From: Trichothermofontia sichuanensis B231
GTDB lineage: Bacteria; Cyanobacteriota; Cyanobacteriia; B231
Assembly: GCF_026240635.1 (NCBI RefSeq)
Contig: NZ_CP110848.1
Span: 2,501 to 66,500 of the forward strand
Direction of reading: 5' to 3'
Length of the DNA stretch: 64,000 bases
A program made the position numbers and the translations under genes. This document shows, in pieces, positions 12,784-21,273 of this stretch (within the stretch, counting starts at the first letter, position 1; each line of letters starts with the position of its first letter). The notes under the pieces were generated by a model. It was not told the origin of the DNA. It did not search any database and was given only the letters and a program-made list of their open reading frames with translations.

Positions 12784-12893
12784 TATGGTCAATCCAAATA
12801 AGAGCGATACAGTTTTTGACTCCCCTCTCCCGCTCTGGGAGACGGGCTGGGGGTAAGGGGGCTGTTTCAGCCTAAATGGCAATGACTACAGGA
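12784..12893 (+). repeat. Dispersed palindromic repeat, copy 2
   Basis: The left half matches 7487-7540, and the right half (GGCTGTTTCAGCCTAAATGG to GCAATGACTACAG) matches the ends of the elements at 10733, 26371 and, inverted, 29513. It is therefore a composite of a shared right end with a variable left end, as expected of a non-autonomous repeat family. Confidence 0.7.
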
Positions 12894-12970
12894 TTTGCAA
12901 CTAAAGCGATCGTCGACTTCTCATTTTGCTGCATAGTATTTCATAGCTCTACTTTCTAAAGGCAAACCTT

Positions 12971-13186
12971 ATGATTCTCCACTCACTTATTCTCAAGCTG
13001 GCTGTGGCTGGTGCAGGCCCCCACTTCCCCCTTGCTTTTACCCTGGTTTATGTCGTTGGCTTTATTGCCGCTGTCACCATTGGCTCGATCGCTTGGTACA
13101 ACTCAAAGCGTCCGCCTGGCTGGGAAGATCGGAAACGTCCCAATATCGTGCCCAAGGTCAACGTTTCTGAGGAGGACAGTAAATAG
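12971..13186 (+). CDS. Small single-pass thylakoid protein, Psb35-like
   Basis: The 71-residue protein has one membrane segment (about residues 22-41), followed by a basic tryptophan-containing stretch (WYNSKRPPGWEDRKRP) and an acidic tail. This layout matches the cyanobacterial family of Ssl2148/Psb35, which helps stabilise the CP47 module with Hlip proteins. The assignment is from memory of the family and needs an alignment. The frame is compact, starts with ATG and stands alone between a repeat and a convergent gene. Confidence 0.55.
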   Translation: MILHSLILKLAVAGAGPHFPLAFTLVYVVGFIAAVTIGSIAWYNSKRPPGWEDRKRPNIVPKVNVSEEDSK

Positions 13187-13234
13187 AAGGTACCGGGGAG
13201 TAGAGGTTGACTGCTGTCAGGAGCCATATTTAGC

Positions 13235-14908
13235 TCAATGGAGCCAACGGGCACGGTAACCACGGGCATCGATATGGCTCAGGGCAGGGAAGCGGGAATA
13301 GCGACCCAGACCGCCCGGCCACCAGGGATCTAAGGCCCAGTACACTTGGTTACCCGTTAGCCCTTCACAGTAGAAGTCGATCGCATCACCCACAATATGT
13401 CGGCTTTGGGAGGCCCCCCCGACCCTGGCATTAACCGCAGGGGGCCGGTACCAACTGGTGACAATAAAGGGGCGACCAATCCGATCGCGGGCCTGTTGGG
13501 CCAAGCGAGCGATGCGGATAATCGCATCAACCGTCGCTTGATCGGGAGGCATCCGGGTACCGCCGTGGGTTGCCTCAGACCAGGTGAAACTGCCATTAGG
13601 AATAATGGCAGCCGCTAATTGGATATTGTTAGGCGTCCATCGGGGGGGACGGGGTGGCAAGGGGGCTGGCTGGGGCCTAGGCATCACTTCAGGACTATTA
13701 CGGGATGCCTGGGCCATGCGTTTGAGATCCTCCACCAAAGAGGTTATTGTCTGCTCCTGCGTAGACAAGCCCCGCCAGAGTTGGACTAGGCGCACGAGGG
13801 CATCCCGTTGGCTGGCGGTTTCCTGGTATTCCGTGGGAATCCGGCGGATAAACTCCAATAACTGCCGATCGATCTGAATAGCCACACCCGCTAACGTCTC
13901 GCGATCGGGGGTTTTCTGCTGGATCAGCTCAGGGTTGACCCCCAAAGCCTGCAGGGTTGCAGCACGTGAACCCAACTGGTGCCAGAGCCGAAACCCTTCC
14001 GTGAGGGCTTGTCGCTGGTGACCCTGTCCTTGGTAATGCTGAGGGACACGCTGCACAAAAGCAATCAGAGCAGGATCAATTTCCTGGGGATTACTCTGGG
14101 GGGACGCATCGGTAGCCAGAGAGGCGATCGCTGCCTCCCGCGAATCCAGTTGTCGCCAGAGTTGGGTCAGCCGGATCAGGGCTTCGCGATGATAGGGTAA
14201 ACCGGTGTAATTACTGGGAATCCGCTGGACAAATTGCAACAGAGGCGCATCCAGGTGGGACTCGTCTACCCCCGCCGTTGCGGCATGATTAGGTGAAAGC
14301 GTGATTTCAAGAGCAGCGATCGCCGAGTCACGAGTACTCAGGTTCCGCCAGATGCGCACCGCTTCCAAGAGAGCCTCGCGCTGATGGCTCAAGCCCCGGT
14401 AGTGCTGAGGAATGCGATCGACCAAGGTCAAGAGCGCCGTATCCAGATAAGCCAGGTTTTGAGGCAGTTGCGCATCGGAAAAGTCCGTCGCCAGATCCTC
14501 TAGATAAGCTTGTCGAAGGGCTTCAAAATTGGTCGTTTCTAACCGAGCTGAGACCGTATCGGTAGGCAGGGGAGCAAACCCCTGAGCGATCGCCCGTAAA
14601 AAAGCATCGGTATAGCGTCCTTGCTGGGCATCCCACAGGTCCGCCCCTTGCCAGCCCCGTGACACCAGATTATCGGTCAAACTGCGAATCGTATTAGCAG
14701 CAAATTGTACCTGTTCGGGCAGGGTATCGACCTGGCTCAGGGAAATTCGGTTAGCCGGAGAAATCCCTAGGCCCCACTCCCCATCCGAGAGTTTGGGCTG
14801 ACGATGCACGGCATAGAGGGCCGCCAAGATGGGCTTATGGATGCCAACCCGCGCCGCCTCAATCATGTAAAGATTATTGCGATGTTCCGCTGTCAGTTGC
14901 GCCATCAA
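13235..14908 (-). CDS. Peptidase M15-type (YcbK/D-Ala-D-Ala carboxypeptidase-like) protein with internal repeats
   Basis: The C-terminal domain (about residues 425-557) carries the M15 zinc-site pattern SRHIVGDAIDF (SxHxxGxAxD) and a later SHIDARG His. This indicates a peptidoglycan peptidase or binding domain. Residues of about 150-400 contain four copies of a motif of the form LxxFVxRIPxxYxGxxxxREALxxLxxLW. They are spaced about 60-65 residues apart and are probably helical repeats. The N-terminal 110 residues form another helical domain that I do not recognise. No clear signal peptide is present, so the export route is unclear. The gene is convergent with the Psb35-like gene, with a gap of under 50 bp. 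Confidence 0.72.
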   Translation of the reverse strand: MMAQLTAEHRNNLYMIEAARVGIHKPILAALYAVHRQPKLSDGEWGLGISPANRISLSQVDTLPEQVQFAANTIRSLTDNLVSRGWQGADLWDAQQGRYTDAFLRAIAQGFAPLPTDTVSARLETTNFEALRQAYLEDLATDFSDAQLPQNLAYLDTALLTLVDRIPQHYRGLSHQREALLEAVRIWRNLSTRDSAIAALEITLSPNHAATAGVDESHLDAPLLQFVQRIPSNYTGLPYHREALIRLTQLWRQLDSREAAIASLATDASPQSNPQEIDPALIAFVQRVPQHYQGQGHQRQALTEGFRLWHQLGSRAATLQALGVNPELIQQKTPDRETLAGVAIQIDRQLLEFIRRIPTEYQETASQRDALVRLVQLWRGLSTQEQTITSLVEDLKRMAQASRNSPEVMPRPQPAPLPPRPPRWTPNNIQLAAAIIPNGSFTWSEATHGGTRMPPDQATVDAIIRIARLAQQARDRIGRPFIVTSWYRPPAVNARVGGASQSRHIVGDAIDFYCEGLTGNQVYWALDPWWPGGLGRYSRFPALSHIDARGYRARWLH

Positions 14909-15638
14909 TCACCCCCCGCAATCTCGCTACGATAGTAGCCCGAAATCTCAATTCCGTAAAAATCCTGCTGCCAGCACCACCAGCGCTTCACGCCAACCGC
15001 AACCAAAAAAATGGCCCCCAACCAAACGTGAGGGCGGTTTGCTTAAGGAGTGATGAGGTTAAGCTAATACAAATATACTACTGTGCAAGCGATCTGTCAA
15101 ACCTTTAGCCCGGATCGACATCCGCAGGCTGTGCAGCCCCCTAAGATCTTGGCCCTTGGGTCCAGTCTGGCCTGAATCCTTGATCCATAAGGCTTAGAGA
15201 CGGGTTCTGTCTGAAAGAAAAAGGGCATCCGACTGTTTTTTGTATCCCAAAATACAGAATTCGCTTTGTAAAAATTGGTGGAATCTTCAGGTATTCAATC
15301 TCAATCCGCTCCGTGTTTCGACTCGAGCAGAGGCTGTCCGGCTGCTCGAATGCATTCTGGGGTTGAGAGTGGGTCTGCGCTTCCAGATAAGGGGTTGGGT
15401 AACAATCTTTGCCTTGGGGATGTCTGCGCCTGAGCATCTGTCAACCCATCTGGCGGTCTCCTGTGATGTCTTAACACCAAGGTTTCCAATTCATTGAGGA
15501 TTGCCCAGTGATGATGTTTATGCACAAGAAACGGTTCACGAGAAGAGGGAGGAAATTCTCCTCTAGAGAGAATCCAGCGACGGTGTTATCTGCCGGGTAT
15601 AACCGGATGCAACGGTTTGTCAAACAACTCACTCCCTC
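14909..15638. other. 730-bp intergenic region
   Basis: No gene or known RNA is recognised. It separates the divergent M15 gene and the first amt gene and should hold the promoters of both. I found no perfect NtcA site (GTA-N8-TAC) in it by eye. Confidence 0.5.
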
Positions 15639-17060
15639 TTGGCAACCTGTATTCCGTTGGTAGCAATTATCCTGTTGGTGTGGGGAGCCGCAGCCGTTGC
15701 CCAAGACGCTCCCCCCACCCCGGAAGAGAGGCTAGCGACATTGACCGTGGGGCTGGACACAGCCTGGGTAGTGATTGCGGCGGTTCTAGTAATCTTCATG
15801 AATGCCGGTTTCTGCATGTTGGAAACGGGCTTCTGTCGTCAGAAGAATGCGGTCAATATCCTTTCTAAAAACCTGATAGTTTTTGCGCTATCAACAGTTG
15901 CATTCTGGGCGCTTGGATTTGGCTTGATGTTTGGGGATGGCAATCCCTTTGTGGGGACGGTGGGTTTCTTCTTGCAAGGAGCCGATAACAGTCCAGCTAC
16001 AGGCGAGGCCTATGAAGGTGTTTTTAGTTCCCTGAGTTGGACAGGGGTGCCCTTGGCAGCTAAGTTCCTGTTCCAGGTTGCCTTTGCTGGGACAGCGGCG
16101 ACGATCGTCTCCGGGGCAGTGGCCGAGCGGATTAAGTTTGTAGACTTTGTCATTTTTAGCTTGTTGTTGGTTGGGATTTCTTACCCGATTACTGGCCACT
16201 GGGTGTGGGGCGGCGGCTGGTTGGCCAATATGGGCTTTTGGGACTTTGCGGGTTCAACGGTGGTCCATGCCGTGGGGGGCTGGTCCGCGTTGATGGGTGC
16301 GGCTTTCCTGGGGCCACGCTTGGGTAAGTTTAATGAAAATGGTCAGCCGATGGCCTTGCCCGGTCACAACCTGAGTATTGCCACCTTGGGATGTTTGATT
16401 CTGTGGATCGGCTGGTTTGGTTTCAACCCTGGTTCGACAATGGCGGTGGGCGATGGTTCTGCGATCGCCCATATTGCTCTGACCACGAACTTGGCAGCGG
16501 CGGCAGGCGGCATTGCGGCAACCGTGACCTCCTGGGTATTGAGTGAGAAGCCGGACCTGTCGATGATTATTAACGGGATTCTGGCTGGGTTGGTGGCCAT
16601 CACGGCCCCCTGTGCCTGGGTTAACTACTTCCCTGCGGTCATCATTGGCGTGGTGGCGGGTATTTTGGTGGTCTTTTCGGTTTACTTTTTCGATCGCATT
16701 AAGATCGATGATCCGGTCGGGGCTATTTCAGTTCACTTGGTTAATGGTTGCTGGGGAACGTTAGCTGTTGGTATTTTTGCAGATGCCAAGTTTGGGGGAC
16801 CTGCTGCCAGCATCCAGCAAGTTGGGATTCAACTATTGGGGATTGTCTCGGTAGGAGGTCTGACCGTCCTGCTCACTTCTATCTTTTGGCTGGTGATCAA
16901 GGCAATTTTAGGCTTGCGTGTGACACCGGAGGAGGAAGTGGAAGGTCTCGATATTGGCGAACATGGGATGGAAGCTTATGCTGGTTTCTTGAAGGAAGCC
17001 AATGTAACGCCCGCAGGCACCACTTTCGCTGGGGATGTGTCTGAGGGGGCAAGTCTCTAG
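15639..17060 (+). CDS. amt: Ammonium transporter, first of a tandem pair
   Basis: This 473-residue Amt protein has about 11 membrane segments, the conserved [19 protein letters not shown] block, [12 protein letters not shown] and the GFNPGSTMA motif near the pore. It moves ammonium across the cytoplasmic membrane. The frame has no ATG or GTG before the hydrophobic signal-like N-terminus and begins at TTG 15639. A nearby ATG at 15607 in another frame encodes a positively charged start ([11 protein letters not shown]) that would join naturally after a one-base shift. The second amt gene follows after a terminator. Similar tandem amt genes are known in cyanobacteria, where they are usually nitrogen regulated. 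Confidence 0.9.
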   Translation: MATCIPLVAIILLVWGAAAVAQDAPPTPEERLATLTVGLDTAWVVIAAVLVIFMNAGFCMLETGFCRQKNAVNILSKNLIVFALSTVAFWALGFGLMFGDGNPFVGTVGFFLQGADNSPATGEAYEGVFSSLSWTGVPLAAKFLFQVAFAGTAATIVSGAVAERIKFVDFVIFSLLLVGISYPITGHWVWGGGWLANMGFWDFAGSTVVHAVGGWSALMGAAFLGPRLGKFNENGQPMALPGHNLSIATLGCLILWIGWFGFNPGSTMAVGDGSAIAHIALTTNLAAAAGGIAATVTSWVLSEKPDLSMIINGILAGLVAITAPCAWVNYFPAVIIGVVAGILVVFSVYFFDRIKIDDPVGAISVHLVNGCWGTLAVGIFADAKFGGPAASIQQVGIQLLGIVSVGGLTVLLTSIFWLVIKAILGLRVTPEEEVEGLDIGEHGMEAYAGFLKEANVTPAGTTFAGDVSEGASL

Positions 17061-17137
17061 TTTAAACCGGCGATCGCGGCCTGAACAAGTGGGTAAAACC
17101 TACGGGCTAATCTGCGATCTGCGGGTTAGTTAGCCGA

Positions 17138-17175
17138 GGGGAAGTTGAGCGTTATTGACTCAGCTTCCCCTTAAA
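17138..17175 (+). terminator. Terminator after first amt gene
   Basis: GGGGAAGTTGAG (17138-17149) pairs with CTCAGCTTCCCC (17159-17170), with one G-U pair, around a 9-nt loop. It is followed by TTAAAT. It lies about 75 bp after the stop codon, so the second amt gene probably has its own promoter. Confidence 0.7.
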
Positions 17176-17370
17176 TATTGCTCATGACTGGCACTACTTT
17201 TGGGTTGTTCAGAGTGAGCCGCATGGGTAGCGATCGAGGCCACAAATTTTCTGATCGATTTCACTGATTTGTACGGTTATACACCTTCTGCTTGAGAAGA
17301 GTGAAAGCATAATCAAGTAAACATTGACTTGCCCGTTGCTCCTAGCCGTTTCTTGTGAACTTAAACGCTA

Positions 17371-18921
17371 ATGATGTCAGCTAAATCGAAGCCTGATCGC
17401 CCTATCTGTGCCCCTAGCCCAAACTTACCTTTCCATCCAAAACAATGGAAACAGCGGCGATCGTCGCGACGCCTCCCTGTTCTGGTAGTGATCTGCGTTG
17501 GCCTGTTGCTGTTGTCTTGGAATGTGGCTGCCGTTGCAGTGCAAACGCCACCCTCAGATACAGCGGCTATGTTTGAGGAACTTAGGGTTGCGATCGATAC
17601 CCTCTGGGTGATGATAGCGGGAATGCTGGTCATCTTTATGAATGCGGGCTTTGCCATGCTGGAGACGGGGTTTTGCCGCCAGAAGAATGCGGTGAATGTC
17701 CTGGCGAAGAACCTGATTGTTTTTGCCCTGTCCACGATCGCCTTTTGGGTATGTGGGTTTGGCCTGATGTTTAGTAACAGCAATGGGCTACTGGGGAGTG
17801 GCGGTTTCTTTCTAGCGGGGGCCGATAACAGTCCAGCGACGGGGGATGCCTATCAGGGCATTTTTAGTGCTCTCAACTGGGCGGGCGTTCCCCTCCTGGC
17901 TAAATTTTTCTTCCAACTTGCTTTTGCCGGCACAGCGGCGACGATCGTCTCTGGCGCGGTGGCGGAACGAATCAAGTTTAAGGTGTTTTTGATTTTTAGC
18001 TTCTTGCTAGTGGCGATCGCCTATCCGATCACCGGGCATTGGGTGTGGGGCGGGGGCTGGCTGGCACAGTTAGGATTTTATGACTTTGCCGGGTCAACCG
18101 TGGTCCACTCCGTTGGGGGCTGGGCGGCTTTAATGGGTGCCCTATCCCTGGGGCCCCGGCTGGGTAAATATCGGGAGGATGGTCAACCGAATGCCTTACC
18201 GGCTCACAACATGGCGATTTCGACCTTGGGCTGTTTGATCCTCTGGCTCGGATGGTTTGGCTTCAATCCTGGCTCGACAATGGCCGTCAGTTGGCACATT
18301 GCCCATATTGCCGTAACCACGAATACGGCTGCTGCTTTTGGTGGCATGGCTGCAACCCTCACGGCTTGGGTGGTGTTTGGCAATCCGGATCTCTCCATGA
18401 TTATCAATGGCATTCTGGCTGGCTTGGTAGCAATTACGGCGTCCTGCGCCTTTGTGCCCATTTGGGCCGCTGCCTTAATTGGCGCTGTGGCTGGGATGTT
18501 GGTGGTTTTTTCGGTCCTATTTTTCGAGAAGCAGCAGATCGATGATCCCGTAGGTGCGGTGTCCGTTCACATGGTCAATGGGATATGGGGCACGATCGCG
18601 GTCGGTCTATTTGCCGTTGGCCCTGGGGTTATGGTCGGTGCAGGCATTCTCTACAAGGAGGGTGAAGGTCCCCTGGCGGGATTGTTGATGGGCGGGGGGT
18701 TAGAACAACTGGGCATTCAGTTGGTGGGCGTTTTGTCTGTAGCCCTAGCGATCGCGGCGATCAGTGCCGTTTTTTGGACGCTATTAAAGTTTACCGTGGG
18801 TATTCGGGTGCCCCCTGAGGAGGAACTCCAGGGCTTAGATCTGTATGAACATGGCATTGAAGCCTATTCTGGCTTTCTCAAGGAACCCGATACCCTAACT
18901 ACTGGTGCCTCGAAGCAATAG
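17371..18921 (+). CDS. amt: Ammonium transporter, second of a tandem pair
   Basis: This 516-residue Amt paralogue has a longer N-terminal region. About 45 basic residues precede the signal-like hydrophobic stretch and a [18 protein letters not shown] block. It shares the pore motifs of the upstream gene ([19 protein letters not shown]) and the membrane topology. A loop near residue 425 ([12 protein letters not shown]) is present here but absent from the first copy. The start ATG ATG at 17371 has no strong ribosome site, so a later start remains possible. The pair probably arose by duplication. Confidence 0.92.
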   Translation: MMSAKSKPDRPICAPSPNLPFHPKQWKQRRSSRRLPVLVVICVGLLLLSWNVAAVAVQTPPSDTAAMFEELRVAIDTLWVMIAGMLVIFMNAGFAMLETGFCRQKNAVNVLAKNLIVFALSTIAFWVCGFGLMFSNSNGLLGSGGFFLAGADNSPATGDAYQGIFSALNWAGVPLLAKFFFQLAFAGTAATIVSGAVAERIKFKVFLIFSFLLVAIAYPITGHWVWGGGWLAQLGFYDFAGSTVVHSVGGWAALMGALSLGPRLGKYREDGQPNALPAHNMAISTLGCLILWLGWFGFNPGSTMAVSWHIAHIAVTTNTAAAFGGMAATLTAWVVFGNPDLSMIINGILAGLVAITASCAFVPIWAAALIGAVAGMLVVFSVLFFEKQQIDDPVGAVSVHMVNGIWGTIAVGLFAVGPGVMVGAGILYKEGEGPLAGLLMGGGLEQLGIQLVGVLSVALAIAAISAVFWTLLKFTVGIRVPPEEELQGLDLYEHGIEAYSGFLKEPDTLTTGASKQ

Positions 18922-19253
18922 GTCTCAAGGGTCAGTTGAGGGGTTGCGGTTTAATGACTATCATGTAAAATACACAGCCACACCTTGGCATTCCGCAAAG
19001 GTATTCAAATAATGTTACGTTGGCGAAAATTCGCCTCAACACCAGACATTTCTAAATATTGTGTGTACAATGGTGCCCGACTAAGTCATATCGAGTCGGT
19101 TTGGGCGCAAGCTAGGCTATTGGGTCGTCAATCTCCAGGCTTAGTGTTAGGGTAGTGTCCTGCATCGCACTATCCAGGCCCTATGGCTCTCATATTCACC
19201 AGAGACCGTCAGCAGGGTTGGCGGATAGGTACCTAGTTTAGAGGTGTGAGAAG
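18922..19253. other. Intergenic region before RTX gene
   Basis: No gene is seen in these 330 bp. The last bases contain a GAGG ribosome-binding site about 8 nt before the ATG at 19254. Nothing else was recognised. Confidence 0.5.
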
Positions 19254-21080
19254 ATGGCGTTTACGATTACGGGTACACCGGGCAACGATAGCATTTTGGG
19301 CACGATCGATTCTGATCGCATCCTGCTTTTGGAGGGCCAGGATACGGCCTACGGGGGCGATGGCAACGACACCATTTCTGGCGATCTGGGTAATGATTTA
19401 ATTTTTGGCGGTCGCAGCGACGATGTGGTCAATGGCGGCCACGGTGAAGATTTTATTTTTGGGGGCAAGGGCAGCGATACGGTTTATGGTGATGAGGGGA
19501 ATGACTTCATCCGGGGTGATCTGGATAATGATTTCCTCTATGGCGGTGTCGGTAACGACTATCTCTATGGCGGCAAGGGGGATGATAACCTCTATGGCGG
19601 CGATGGCAATGATGTCCTCTTTGGCGATCGCGGCAATGATGTTTTAACCGGGGGCACCGGTTCTGATATTTTTGTGATTGGTCCAGATACCGATACGGAT
19701 GTCATTACCGACTTTCAAAATGGCGTCGATGTGATTGGTTTGATTGGCGGCCTCAACTATGAAAACCTAGATATCTATCAAGAAGGCGTGAATACAATCC
19801 TGCGCAATCGCACTACGCAGGCCGTCATCGCCACACTCCAAGGGGTTAATGCCTCCCTCCTCAGTCCCTCCGATTTCACCGCCGTTATCCCCGATCCGCC
19901 CACCCTGCCCGAATCGGTCACCGGTACCAGCACCAATTCTGTGCCCAATGCTGGCGTGATCGAGTTTGAAAGTACTGTCTTCGGCGGAATTGAAGAGAAT
20001 CCCAGTACGGTTGGTTTTCCGGGTCAAGGTCCCCCCTATCCGCTGGCGGTGGCTAGTGTGACCCTTACCCGGCGGGAAAGTTTTGTGGGTGAGGTGAGTG
20101 TGACGGTCTATCCCCAAACAGGGGTATTTCCGAATGCAGCCATTGCTGGCGAAGATTTTATTGCCCAGCCGATCGTCTTTACCTGGCAGGATGGTCAAGG
20201 CGGACCACTCACGCGTTCCTTTCCCATCATTGCCGATAATATTTTTGAAGGATCGCCAGCGGGATTAGATTTAGAAAATGATCCAGGGGGTGTTTCAGTA
20301 CTTATCTCCCCAAGCGGACCGAACCAAGTCAACAATGTCACCTTCTTTAACCGTCTTGGTGAAAATGTGCTGCTGACGATGGGGCCGCCTACGGGGGGTG
20401 CCGTTCTGGGTCCCCAGCGTGAAGCGCGGTTCATTATCATTGATGACGATGCTGATCTCAATAATGGTTTAGGCACCCCAATTCAAGGTACCAATGGGGA
20501 TGACGTCCTCACGGGTACATCGCGCGATGATACTTTAACTGGGTTTGGGGGTAGTGACATTATTGACGGTGGGGCTGGGAGTGATGTTATTGTTGGCGGT
20601 CCCGGCAGCGATCAGCTAACGGGTGGAGGAGGAACAGACTATTTCCAATACAATTCCCCTGCTGATCGCACGGATATTATTACCGACTTTGGCAAGCGGA
20701 TTGCTTCGACTCTTTTTAACGATACACCAACACCTCAAGTGGTTATCCAAGAAGCCGATAAGTTTAGAATTTCGGCGGCAGGGTTTGGTCTTTCACCCGT
20801 TGATCCGGTGCAGGTGGTTAACCTGGTACCTAACCAGCAACTCAACATTCCCGGTGGGCCAACGTTCCTCTATAACTCTACTCCGAGTCCGATCGCCGGG
20901 GTTCCGGGCAATACCTTGGCCTTTGATCCGGATGGTGTGGGTCCCGCACTGCCCATTAGTCTGGCAATTCTGACACCGTTTACAGTTACCTATTCCGTGA
21001 TCCAAAATGGGGCACCAGTGACTGTACAGCAAGACGGAAGACCGGGGACTTTGGCTGCCGAAGACTTTGTTGTTTTCTAG
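19254..21080 (+). CDS. RTX calcium-binding exoprotein
   Basis: The 608-residue protein starts at once with nonapeptide repeats of GGxGxDxxx type (about residues 5-140, around twelve units). A central domain of about 250 residues resembles a Calx-beta-like beta-sandwich, and a second RTX block follows at about residues 415-465. The repeats bind calcium and fold the protein outside the cell. There is no N-terminal signal peptide, which fits type I secretion through a C-terminal signal. No dedicated type I transporter is adjacent; the adaptor gene at 24913 is of RND/MacA type. It is followed by a related exoprotein gene and is probably a surface or secreted protein. Confidence 0.85.
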   Translation: MAFTITGTPGNDSILGTIDSDRILLLEGQDTAYGGDGNDTISGDLGNDLIFGGRSDDVVNGGHGEDFIFGGKGSDTVYGDEGNDFIRGDLDNDFLYGGVGNDYLYGGKGDDNLYGGDGNDVLFGDRGNDVLTGGTGSDIFVIGPDTDTDVITDFQNGVDVIGLIGGLNYENLDIYQEGVNTILRNRTTQAVIATLQGVNASLLSPSDFTAVIPDPPTLPESVTGTSTNSVPNAGVIEFESTVFGGIEENPSTVGFPGQGPPYPLAVASVTLTRRESFVGEVSVTVYPQTGVFPNAAIAGEDFIAQPIVFTWQDGQGGPLTRSFPIIADNIFEGSPAGLDLENDPGGVSVLISPSGPNQVNNVTFFNRLGENVLLTMGPPTGGAVLGPQREARFIIIDDDADLNNGLGTPIQGTNGDDVLTGTSRDDTLTGFGGSDIIDGGAGSDVIVGGPGSDQLTGGGGTDYFQYNSPADRTDIITDFGKRIASTLFNDTPTPQVVIQEADKFRISAAGFGLSPVDPVQVVNLVPNQQLNIPGGPTFLYNSTPSPIAGVPGNTLAFDPDGVGPALPISLAILTPFTVTYSVIQNGAPVTVQQDGRPGTLAAEDFVVF

Positions 21081-21273
21081 CACTTTTTACGGTTGTTGGA
21101 GTGTCTGATTTCAGCAAAGGGATGACCCGCCTTCGGGCTTAGGTAGGCTTGCTGATAGCCAGATTGGTTGCAGTGACATCTGGGCATTACCAGCAATGGT
21201 CGGTGCTTGCTGAATTTGAGTTGCGGGTGTTGAGTGTTAACGAAATCGATTATTTGTGTTGAGGGATGTGGTT

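Noticed and set aside
17264-17280. GTA-N6-TAC near 17267 as an NtcA site before the second amt gene
   Set aside because: The spacing is six, not the required eight bases, so it does not match the NtcA consensus.
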